This document shows, piece by piece, positions 27,278 to 36,290 of a DNA stretch of 64,000 bases. A program made the position numbers and the translations under genes. The DNA is from Sulfolobus acidocaldarius SUSAZ. GTDB taxonomy: Archaea > Thermoproteota > Thermoprotei_A > Sulfolobales > Sulfolobaceae. Where the stretch lies: positions 1,458,621 to 1,522,620 of the forward strand of contig CP006977.1 in assembly GCA_000508305.1 (NCBI GenBank), read 5' to 3'. Position 1 is the stretch's first letter; the number at the start of each line of letters is the position of its first letter. The notes beneath the pieces were generated by a model. The model did not search any database, was not told where the DNA came from, and worked only from the letters and a program-made list of their open reading frames with translations.

Positions 27278-27648
27278 CTGACCCACTCCCAGCCCTAAAG
27301 GGTTCCTTTAGAGCGGTTCACAGGTTTATGATTTACCGCCTTCACCCTCATCGTCTCATAACTAGTGAGTATCACCCACCCCACTCCACTCATCCAGCGG
27401 TAGACCAAAGGCTGGGTCTTCAGCCACTTTACCCCTATCCCTCTGGTGGAGGAACCCGTGGTGGAACCCTCATTCCACCCTCCTTGAGACTCAGGAATAT
27501 TGTTTTTCAGCATGAGGACACTTAATTGAACTGGTATACCCATTTCCATGGGTTTCCTCACGCGTCATTTTAACCAAATTTAACATCTTAACGATACTAT
27601 AAAAACCTCACCCCGCCTTAAAAGGCGAGGTTTGTCGATTCTTTGTCA
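27278..27648 (-). mobile_element. Small non-autonomous IS605-like element, copy A
   Basis: This 371-bp element shares near-identical sequence with 59615-59973. Read on the minus strand, it begins TGACAAAGAATCG, forms a left hairpin around CTCGCCTTTTAAGGCGGGG, and ends in a right hairpin with GTCAG, like the full tnpB element. It has no complete gene: the 88-codon frame inside is degenerate. A 12-bp segment rich in TTCC/ACC is present here but missing in copy B. Insertion has truncated pcp. It was probably moved in trans by a TnpA transposase encoded elsewhere. Confidence 0.8.
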
Positions 27649-27806
27649 CTCTCCCATCACCATCTATATTTAGGTCTACGTCGTCAAAGATTATGCCATA
27701 AAAACTAAAAACCCTCAATTGGTCGTAGTTTACCAATCATTTCTAAAAAAGTGCATTATCCCCACACTCAGATATTAAAGACGAAATTTTCTACTAAGCT
27801 AAAATA

Positions 27807-29009
27807 CTATTCCTCACTGTAGTTTCCATAGCCTCTATATATTTTACCGTCTTTAATTACATACATTATATGAGATGGAGATAATTCCTCTAAGCTAGCT
27901 AATGGGTCTCCTCTCACTGCAATTAGATCTGCCTTGAAACCAGCTTTTATATACCCCACATTCCTTAACCCTAAACATTCACTGGCTATACTTGTTGAGG
28001 CTCTAAGTGCATCTATATTGCTCATGTACCTAGAGAGTAACAGAGCCTCTATGTAATTCTGACCATGGGGTCTCTTCTTGGAGCCAACATAATCAGTACC
28101 TGTGGCTATCTTTAACCCATGTTCGACAGCTATCTTCATGTCCTCATTAAAGTGTCTCCTAATCATCTCTTCCCTATATATCTTAGCCTCTGGATTTACT
28201 GATTCAAAGGGTATCTGGTAAGTAGCTAATGTCGGGATATAACATATGCCTCTTTCCTTAATCATCTGAGCTGTCTCCTCATCTAAACCTAAACCATGTT
28301 CTATTGTATCTACTCCAGCCATAATCGAGTTCATTAATGCGTCCTTTCCATAGGCATGGGAAGCTACCATTAGACCAGCTCTATGGGACTCTTCCACTAT
28401 AGCCTTCAATTCATCTAAAGCAAAACCAGGTAATATTCTGCCTCCCTGGGAGAATGCTCCTGAAGAGTAGACTTTTATCACAGTTGCCCCCTGCCTTATT
28501 GCCTTTCTAACTGCTTTCCTACATTCGTACGGTGAATCACAGTAAAAGGAGTAAGAGATTGATTGTGCGAAGTCTAGGGGAAGTTCCTTGGGGTCATCAT
28601 TACCACCTGTTATTGCCAATGAGTATCCTGAAGCAATTATCCTTGGTCCTATTATCTCTCCTCTCCTTTGCAATCTGTCAAGTCTTACAGCAACCTTACT
28701 TCCCAGATCTCTCACGGTAGTAAAACCTGATCTTAAAAGCGTTTCCATATCCCTAGTGCTCCTTATGGCTACATCTATCTCATTGACTATATTCCAAGAG
28801 AGGACATTATCCTCTTCCACTCCAAAGAAGTGTAAATGGGCATCAATTAACCCTGGCATGATGAAATCAGCGTAGATTGTTTTTGAGCTTGCCCTACTAT
28901 TTTCCTCACCTTCAATTACATCCGTTATCTTATCATTCTCTACTATTACAGTTCCCTTAGGGATGACCTTCTCGCCATCAAATATTTTACCAATTAAGGT
29001 TAATTTCAT
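27807..29009 (-). CDS. Metal-dependent amidohydrolase (prolidase/imidazolonepropionase-like)
   Basis: This is a 400-residue amidohydrolase-superfamily TIM barrel. Metal ligands include the HxH of DAHLHFFG near residue 60, the likely carboxylated Lys in VIKVYSSGA, histidines in ASHAYG and IEHG, and Asp in ATGTDYVG. Close relatives are Sgx9260/Xaa-Arg-type prolidases and imidazolonepropionase-like proteins, so hydrolysis of an N-acyl or dipeptide substrate is likely. It sits 150 nt from the MFS transporter on the same strand, which could import its substrate (inference). Confidence 0.87.
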   Translation of the reverse strand: MKLTLIGKIFDGEKVIPKGTVIVENDKITDVIEGEENSRASSKTIYADFIMPGLIDAHLHFFGVEEDNVLSWNIVNEIDVAIRSTRDMETLLRSGFTTVRDLGSKVAVRLDRLQRRGEIIGPRIIASGYSLAITGGNDDPKELPLDFAQSISYSFYCDSPYECRKAVRKAIRQGATVIKVYSSGAFSQGGRILPGFALDELKAIVEESHRAGLMVASHAYGKDALMNSIMAGVDTIEHGLGLDEETAQMIKERGICYIPTLATYQIPFESVNPEAKIYREEMIRRHFNEDMKIAVEHGLKIATGTDYVGSKKRPHGQNYIEALLLSRYMSNIDALRASTSIASECLGLRNVGYIKAGFKADLIAVRGDPLASLEELSPSHIMYVIKDGKIYRGYGNYSEE

Positions 29010-29159
29010 GACTAAATAAATTACTTAAAGGTTTATAGCATTAAGTGAGGAAAAGTTGTCACTATTGGCTTTTCCTGTCAGTAATGTATTATTTAAAAGT
29101 TCAAGATAGAAAAATAAGAAAAATACTGCGATATTCGTTTTAGAACATATTTAACTCTA

Positions 29160-30638
29160 CTAGGGAGATATCTCATCTAATCTTTTGTTTGCCGTCTTAT
29201 GTCCAGATAGTATTGCAATTAAAGTTGATATGAGTTGGAATACTCCTATTATCACGAACACTTCAACAGCTAAACCAGTTGTCACTCCAGAGGACAGAAG
29301 GGAGCTTATGAAAGAGGCTATAATTATCAGTCCTATCCCTCCTCCTACATGTCCTATCCCATCGCATAATGCAAACCCTGTACTCCTAGCCCTCGTTGGA
29401 AAACTCTCAGCAGTCCACGCATATGATATTGGTACCCATAGGTTAAATCCATAGAAGAGTATTATTGACCCAATAAATGATACGACCACGTCTGTTCCTG
29501 CTAGTGCTATTAAAAGCCCTCCTAAGAAGGTGAAGATTACAGATATTGCCGTCCATACTTTCCTCTCCAATCTATCTCCAACAGCGAAGGTAGTCAAGGG
29601 GACTAGTATAAACCCAATACTTCCAATTGCTGCTATTATACCTGCTTCTGGTGGTGGGTAACCAAGAGAGGCTAGAACAGAAGTAAGCCCAGCTGCAAGT
29701 GTATACACTGTCATGTAACCGAACAACCACATTGTAAATAGGATTACAAAACGTTTTACGTACTGGGAGTTTGAGAAGATTGTTTTCAAAGCATCAGCAT
29801 ACGAGAGCCTTTCGGACAAATACGGAGTTATAACCTTCGGAAGGGAAGGTAATTGTTTGAGTTTCTTCGTAGCTTTATCCTCCATCATGTTTACAATCTT
29901 CTCTGCCTCACTTATCCTATTATGGGAGATCAACCACCTAGGTGATTCAGGTAAACTAAACCTTAGTAGTAGTCCTACCAACGCAAGTAATGCACCAATA
30001 CCATACATTACTCTCCAACCATTTACAGCAAAGAAGCCGGATAAGCCTAATGCGAATGGAAGACCTAATGGAAAAGAAGCAGGAGGGGTCGTCAGTAATA
30101 ATCCTAACCATATACCCAACGTGGCACCTAGGGTTGAGAACAAAAACACTAGACTTGTATATTTCGCTCTACCGTTAATAGGTGCAACTTCTCCTATGTA
30201 TGTATTTACTATTGCTAGATCTGCACCAACACCGATGCCTGTTATGGTTCTAGCCACTACGAAGTTAAGGTAATCATTCACAAATGTATTGTAAAGACTA
30301 CCTAAACCTGTGATAATCATTGTTATTATCAACATTCTCCTCCTGCCTATGATATCTGAAACAGGTGATAATATTAATGAACCTATTACGTAGCCTATCA
30401 AATTCAGTAGTACTGCTGGTCCCAAAAGAAGAGGGATCTGTGGTGATGACGGACTTGAGACATGAAATATGGTCACTGCTGTTTGTATGAATGATACGTT
30501 TATGTCAAAAATATCATAAAAGGTGAAGAGGAAGCCTATTCCCAGTATTCCTATGAAAATGTAAGACAGACCCCATATTGGAATCCTATCCATTCTGGCA
30601 ATAATCTCTCCTGCTTTTATTTCCGCTTTCTCAGACAT
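29160..30638 (-). CDS. MFS transporter, sugar/metabolite (SP-like) family
   Basis: This is a 492-residue carrier with 12 predicted helices. It shows the MFS loop 2-3 motif (SDIIGRRRML), the PESPRWL motif after helix 6 typical of the sugar porter branch, and a loop 8-9 motif (VGDRLERKVW). Sulfolobales have many such carriers for sugars, aromatic acids and other organic acids. The substrate is not readable. The neighbouring amidohydrolase on the same strand suggests an amide or peptide-like compound. A TATA-like element lies in the AT-rich stretch upstream of the ATG. Confidence 0.87.
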   Translation of the reverse strand: MSEKAEIKAGEIIARMDRIPIWGLSYIFIGILGIGFLFTFYDIFDINVSFIQTAVTIFHVSSPSSPQIPLLLGPAVLLNLIGYVIGSLILSPVSDIIGRRRMLIITMIITGLGSLYNTFVNDYLNFVVARTITGIGVGADLAIVNTYIGEVAPINGRAKYTSLVFLFSTLGATLGIWLGLLLTTPPASFPLGLPFALGLSGFFAVNGWRVMYGIGALLALVGLLLRFSLPESPRWLISHNRISEAEKIVNMMEDKATKKLKQLPSLPKVITPYLSERLSYADALKTIFSNSQYVKRFVILFTMWLFGYMTVYTLAAGLTSVLASLGYPPPEAGIIAAIGSIGFILVPLTTFAVGDRLERKVWTAISVIFTFLGGLLIALAGTDVVVSFIGSIILFYGFNLWVPISYAWTAESFPTRARSTGFALCDGIGHVGGGIGLIIIASFISSLLSSGVTTGLAVEVFVIIGVFQLISTLIAILSGHKTANKRLDEISP

Positions 30639-31111
30639 ATCTAGTATTATTTGACGTAAATTATTATATTCATTATAAAACTAGTTTAATATAATAGATT
30701 AATTATATTTCGAGTCCAAAAAGTAAAGCCAAGTCCATAGGTAACCTATATCTGAACCTAAGTACAGGTTAGTCTCCCTCGTATAATTGAAAGTTACTCC
30801 CTCCGTGACACTGGTTCATAAAAAACATTTCATACGTATTTCAGGGAAAATTTAGACTATTTAGACTTCCCAGTTAAAAATGGAGGGATCCAAGCAAGTG
30901 AGGGTGAGGTATAGAAGGACTATAAATTAATCATATGAATTAATTGTCAGTTCATTTTTTACACATGAATAGTAATAAACTAAGTCAGAATTCATGTAAA
31001 TTCAAATGCAGGGAAAGTTATTTTCGACCTTATGGTTTACTTAATCATCTAAATTATTTTCGAAGCAAGATATAAATAATACGTTTCGAATTCTCTACTT
31101 GGGTTTAATGG
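30639..31111. other. Divergent intergenic region, no gene seen
   Basis: About 470 nt between the MFS carrier and the divergent membrane protein. No frame of note. AT-rich promoter-like stretches occur on both sides, including AAGATATAAATAATACG about 40 nt before the right-hand gene. Confidence 0.5.
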
Positions 31112-32683
31112 ATGAATCCAATCTGGTATGATTTTAAGAGGACTTTTATTAGACTCTCAGTAATTATCCTCCTTATCGTATCTGTTCTAATAGCTGTAGG
31201 ACTAGGTTACTTGGTAAAATCATCATTATCCTCTACAAATAACTTAGGGAATATCAATGTTGTTGCGACTACCTCAGGAGATAAAATGATTGGTTATGTA
31301 TTTGACAATTCTGGTAAACCAATATCTGGAGCAAGTGTTGTCGTCTTCTCAGAAGCTGAGGTATTTCAAGCTAACAACAGTCTCGGACTTAGACCAGTTA
31401 ATGAAACTTCCCAAACTACCACCAATTCCTCAGGTATATTTATTACCTCAGTGATTCCTAATGGGGCAATAACATGTAATGTAACTTATGGAGGTAAAAC
31501 TGTGACCTTGATATCCTTTTCGCAATCCTCAGTAACTACTACAGATTATGCGTTATCTAGTGGTACAGCGACCTATTCTAGCTATTCTAGTGAGACCAAA
31601 AGTCAAGGTAGTCTAATCGTTGGAACCAGAGGTCAGGGTGGTACCTCTCCTCTGTCAGGTGAGACAATTTATTCCACTCCTTCATCAATAGTAGCTAGTT
31701 ATGCTGTTATAGCAAATAAGGAGCTCATTGTAGCATCTAATGTTTATGGTTCAAACTTAAAATTATATGTGGGATTTATTAACTCCATGCCATCAAATGT
31801 GACGCTTAATATTTCCTCATTACCTAATTATGTTAAACTAACTTATATTGGTACGGTGAATAGCTACATAAATACTTATGATATAGGGAACCTAAATGCG
31901 AATGGTAGTTACATATTTGTAGAGATAGTGAATAGTAGTAGTACTGATACAGGTAACACTCCGTCTTCCTCTGGTTCTTTTGGCTTCTCTAGATTCTATC
32001 CTTACGGTTATGTTACAGACTATGTTATTACGGCTACATACGCACAACTTTTGCCATTTTCATTTATATTCCCTATAATGATGTTATACCTGTCATATGC
32101 CATATTCGCAAAACCTAGAGATTCAGGCGCATTAAAGTTCCTGTTAGCCAGACCCGTTACTAGACGTGATGTATTCATTAACAGGTATATTTCTGGGGTT
32201 TTAACTGCACTAATTATTTCCATAGTGTTCTCGTTGGTATCTCTAATTACCATTGAACTCATTATTGGAGCTAGAATTCCTTTAGTTCCTATACTCCCTA
32301 TCTCCCTGTCACTATTTGTGGGTCTCGTAGCTTTCTTCTCTTTAACTTACCTATTTCCAACATTTATTAAATCTTCTGGAGGTTATTTAGGCATATCGAT
32401 ATTCCTATTTTTATTATTTACAATAGGATATTCTATAATTGGTGCAATTTTGGGATTGTACACTAACCTAGGTATAGTTAAAGCCCAATATATGTTAGGC
32501 TACTTTAATCCATTAGGCATATTCCAATTTGGGGAGTATTATGTAGACAAACTTATAGGCGCAGGCTTAATTTCAGACGCCTCAGGTGTGGTTATATTGC
32601 CCTTAGTAGGCCTCTCTAGCATATTGTGGATAGTTGTACCTTTAATTTTAGGATATATTAGGTTTAGAAAGGTAGAAATATAA
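31112..32683 (+). CDS. ABC-2-type permease-like membrane protein with large extracellular domain
   Basis: This is a 523-residue protein. A membrane helix at about 12-34 is followed by an exported region of about 270 residues. That region opens with a carboxypeptidase-regulatory/Ig-like fold (GYVFDNSGKPISGASVVV) and is rich in Ser, Thr and Asn sequons. Five or six C-terminal helices from about residue 310 then look like an ABC-2 permease (AKPRDSGALKFLLARPVTRRDVFINRY is the cytoplasmic coupling segment). No ATPase gene lies beside it, which is unusual. The ATPase may be encoded elsewhere. The ATG at 31108 is out of frame, so 31112 is the start. Confidence 0.75.
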   Translation: MNPIWYDFKRTFIRLSVIILLIVSVLIAVGLGYLVKSSLSSTNNLGNINVVATTSGDKMIGYVFDNSGKPISGASVVVFSEAEVFQANNSLGLRPVNETSQTTTNSSGIFITSVIPNGAITCNVTYGGKTVTLISFSQSSVTTTDYALSSGTATYSSYSSETKSQGSLIVGTRGQGGTSPLSGETIYSTPSSIVASYAVIANKELIVASNVYGSNLKLYVGFINSMPSNVTLNISSLPNYVKLTYIGTVNSYINTYDIGNLNANGSYIFVEIVNSSSTDTGNTPSSSGSFGFSRFYPYGYVTDYVITATYAQLLPFSFIFPIMMLYLSYAIFAKPRDSGALKFLLARPVTRRDVFINRYISGVLTALIISIVFSLVSLITIELIIGARIPLVPILPISLSLFVGLVAFFSLTYLFPTFIKSSGGYLGISIFLFLLFTIGYSIIGAILGLYTNLGIVKAQYMLGYFNPLGIFQFGEYYVDKLIGAGLISDASGVVILPLVGLSSILWIVVPLILGYIRFRKVEI

Positions 32684-34939
32684 TACAGTTTTTTACTTCT
32701 GCTATATATTCTGATTTCTCATTAAGTTAATTCTAAATCTTATTCCAGAGAACTGGTTTTTAACAGCGTATATAATGGAAGAATTTTCAATTAATTCAAA
32801 ATGTTATTTTCTCCATATATAAAAACTATTTCATTGAAAAGTGGTAGCTATATAGTGATTCGTTTATAAACTTTTATAATATTACTTTTCATAAACTAAG
32901 TATTGATATTAAGAGATTAAAACGCAAATTTATGAAAGCCCTACTGGTGAAACCAACAAATCCTACAGGCAGTGGTTATAATAAGTCATTTGGTTTTTAT
33001 GCCGACACCATTAGGTTTACTTCAATTAGCAGGCGACCTTAGAGCTATAGGAAATTGGTACATAAAGGTTGTTGATATGGAAGCAGACTCTTTCTCAGTT
33101 AGTGACGTAATAAGCTTAGCTAAGTCTTAGATATATTCAATGAGGATCAATATGGAGCATGTATGGAGACAGCTAGAGGATGTCCTTACGCCTGTGATTT
33201 CTGTTACACCCACTTGGGGTAATAAGTGGAGGAATAAGTCTAACTCTAGAATATTAAGGGATATAGGGGAGATAAGGAAACTTGGTTATAACTGGATCTT
33301 CTTTGTTGACGATATCTTCATAGTATGGCCCAATAGGTCTCAGAGGGAGAAACTATTCAGAGAGATGATAGACAGAAGATTAACCATAAATTTTATAACA
33401 CAGATGAGGGCTGACGTTACTGCTAGGAATCCTCAGTTAATAAAGCTGACATCAGATGCAGGTTTAAGAGTTGCGTTTTTGGGTATAGTGAGTGGTAGCC
33501 AAGAGACGCTAAAGAAGACGCATAAGAAACTTGCAATACCCAACTCTGTGAAGGCTGTAAAAGTGCTCCGTGAGAACGGCGTAATAGTGTTTCTAGGTAT
33601 GATGTTAGGTGCACCATATGAATCATTAAAGGATATAATAGCTACCATAAAATTCTCGAGGAAATTAGCTGATGTCGTGCTGATGGTGTTCAATTCTCGA
33701 TATATACTCCTTTAGCAGGAACTAGAATATTTGTAAATTCACTAGAGTAAAATTCAATATTTACAAAATGATGAAAGCCTCGCCATTTATGGCGGGGATG
33801 TAGATTTAGAAGAAGGAAAAACCAGCCATCTGTGATGAGATGCAAATTTTTTAAAATACTTCTACAGTTATACTGTCATGGGCAGTCCGGTTAAGGGGCG
33901 CAACTCTATGCGCCCTCATGAGGGATTCGAGATCCAATCTACAATCACGTTCAGGATCTCCCCCTCAGCCGGACTACTCTCCCTAGTTTCTCAGTATGGT
34001 AAAGCACTCAATTTCGTAATGGATTGGTTAAAGAAGAATAAGCCGGCGAAGAATATTATAAAGCAAGTGCATGATGCCCTTTATCAACAGTTGAGAGAAA
34101 AGTTTAATTTACCCTCCAAAGTTGCTCAAGATTGTTATAGGAACGCTGTCACAATCTACAATAGCTGGAGGAAAAACCCTAGACGTGGCAATTTTCCAAA
34201 AATTAAGCACTTCTCAGTGTGGCTAACGCCCAGTCTGTCATATAGACTTGACCTAGACAAAATGAAAGTTAACATAACTTCTGTTGGCGATCTTTCCATT
34301 ATTGGTTATCCTAGAAACTATGCCTTGTATAAGGATTGGGAAATCAGGGAGGCTAGACTGAAGATAGTAAACGATAAAGCATTTCTTAAAGTCACTTTTC
34401 TGAAGCAAATTCAGCCGCCAACCGCGTCTGGTGGTGTTGCTGTTGACGTTAACATGGAGAATCTCACTGTAGGTAATGATAAAGAACATGTTATTATATC
34501 AACACGTCTTGATGATGCTAAACACTTCAAGTCGTTGGCTGAAGGACTTCAGAAAAAGTACGGCAACAAGACCTTCACAGTTAAGAGGATACACAAGAGG
34601 TATCTTGCTTTTCATAGGAAAGCCAAACGGATCCTAGAGGATTTTGTAAAGAAAACAGGAAAATGGGTAGTTGAGGTAGCTAAGTCTTATGGCGCGTCTG
34701 CCGTTTTTATTGAGGATTTAAACAACATGATTAAGAACGTTGATAAGTTAGCTAAACCGTTTCGTGATAAATTGTATTTAATGCAGTATCGTCGTGTTCA
34801 ATACTGGATTGAGTGGCAAGCGATAAAGCATGGACTAAAGGTTGTTAAAGTTCCCGCGTTTTATACTTCTACTCGTTGTCCGAAATGTAAAGGTGAAATG
34901 AAGGAATATGCGTATAGGCAATTTAGGTGTGTTTTATGT

Positions 34940-35086
<147 letters not shown>

Positions 35087-35225
35087 GTATTTCAGGAGTA
35101 AACTGAGAATTTCTAAACTTAAGATCCCAGAGAGGAAACTAGATCTACTTAGATGGGCTGAGAAATACATGTGGAGGAAATTACCCTTCTACTTAAGGGG
35201 AACATTTATTGATCTACCTTAATCC

Positions 35226-35369
35226 ATGATCGGAGTTTTGCGCTTATCCATGAGGAAGACCAATCAAGTATCAAAAGACATCCTAGATCTGATGATCTCG
35301 GAGTCAAGTAAAATAATATATCTTGAGCAAGGTGATAATAACAGGTATTTTAAGATAAAGACAGAATAA
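35226..35369 (+). pseudogene. 47-codon frame after the radical SAM gene, probable remnant
   Basis: It follows the radical SAM stop in the same frame (TAA, then S, then MIGVLRLSM) and ends KIKTE. It may be the former C-terminal tail separated by a nonsense codon, or a small unrelated gene. Nothing recognisable. Confidence 0.3.
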
Positions 35370-35390
35370 GGGTTTCATTATAATCCATGA

Positions 35391-35410
35391 TTTGGGTAAA
35401 TCTTTTTAAC
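35391..35410 (+). promoter_or_regulatory. Promoter matching the one at 36241
   Basis: TTTGGGTAAATCTTTTTAAC differs from the 36241-36260 copy at only two positions. The TTTTTAA part is the TATA box and lies about 30 nt before the ATG at 35435, which argues against the upstream ATG at 35387. Confidence 0.6.
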
Positions 35411-35434
35411 ACCCATAGCACAAAGCCTTTGTAT

Positions 35435-35722
35435 ATGTTTGAATTATGGTATATTCACATTTCTCTTGCTATAGTATCTGCCATATTCTCTACATTAATT
35501 TTCCTTGAATTTAAGTCTCTGAGAAATGAGTTTCATGGAAAGCTCTCTGGCGTGTTACTCTTGATATCCGTACTACTACTTTTTGAGAGTATAATAAATG
35601 CTGTGGCATTTAGTATGTGGAGCTATGGTCGTGACCCAGTATACGTATATCCTTCCCTGGCAATAGCAATAGTTTCAACGTCAGTCATCATACTCTTTTA
35701 CTATTACGTAGCTAAAGTGTAA
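35435..35722 (+). CDS. Small membrane protein co-regulated with a surface protein
   Basis: This is about 95 residues from the ATG at 35435 (MFELWYIH), with three membrane helices (about 5-25, 37-60 and 73-92). The longer frame from 35387 contains the promoter, so the short form is preferred. It is unrecognised. The shared promoter with the coiled-coil surface protein at 36291, and the winged-helix gene 60 nt downstream, suggest one regulated unit. Function unknown. Confidence 0.65.
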   Translation: MFELWYIHISLAIVSAIFSTLIFLEFKSLRNEFHGKLSGVLLLISVLLLFESIINAVAFSMWSYGRDPVYVYPSLAIAIVSTSVIILFYYYVAKV

Positions 35723-35781
35723 AACTCTTTCAATTTCTACTGAGAAATTATATTAGTTTGGAAACATTTTAGTAATTACCA

Positions 35782-36081
35782 ATGAATAATAAGGAGAGAA
35801 AGCAGATAAAGAAAATATTGAAATTCTTATTCTTCTCCTCACGGGGAGGTAAAACTAGACTGGAAATCGTAAAACTCTTAGAGTTTGATTCGCTAAACGC
35901 AAATCAGATAGCTGAAAAATTGAACCTAAACTACAAAACAATAATTCATCATTTGGAGGTCTTAATGGAAAATAAAATAGTAGTAAAAGAAGGGGACGGA
36001 TATGGGGCTAAGTTTAGGTTAAGCAGAGAGTTCGTAATTTTTAGAGAAGTTCTTGTGGAACTTGAAAGAGAAACTAAGTGA
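35782..36081 (+). CDS. ArsR/MarR-like winged-helix regulator
   Basis: This is a 99-residue winged helix-turn-helix protein. The recognition helix region is LNANQIAEKLNLNYKTIIHH (about 39-58), followed by the wing (KEGDGYGAKFRL). The family is archaeal HTH_20/ArsR-like. It has no metal-binding cysteines, so metal sensing is unlikely. It lies between two genes that share a near-identical promoter and is a natural candidate to control both (inference). Confidence 0.8.
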   Translation: MNNKERKQIKKILKFLFFSSRGGKTRLEIVKLLEFDSLNANQIAEKLNLNYKTIIHHLEVLMENKIVVKEGDGYGAKFRLSREFVIFREVLVELERETK

Positions 36082-36240
36082 AATTAAATGTCAAAAACGA
36101 GTGTCTCTTTACGACCTCTATTTAAGCTTATAACAACGTTGAATTCCCTCCCTTTAACTTTTATGTCTTTATGGCTCCTTTAAGCTCAGATAGGCTCTTT
36201 ATTTTTCCTCATCTTCTAATAATAAACTAACGTAACTAAA

Positions 36241-36260
36241 TTTGGGTAAATCTTTATAAA
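36241..36260 (+). promoter_or_regulatory. Promoter of the coiled-coil surface protein
   Basis: TTTGGGTAAATCTTTATAAA, with TATA box CTTTATAA. It is nearly identical to 35391-35410. It lies too close to the ATG at 36264, so it supports the start at 36291. Confidence 0.65.
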
Positions 36261-36290
36261 CAGATGAGACCTTACACGTATCGAAGGGAA

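Noticed and set aside
27295-27561. 88-codon frame inside mini-element copy A as a protein
   Set aside because: Copy B has only a 74-codon version with a different end, and the sequence is conserved as an element, not as a reading frame.
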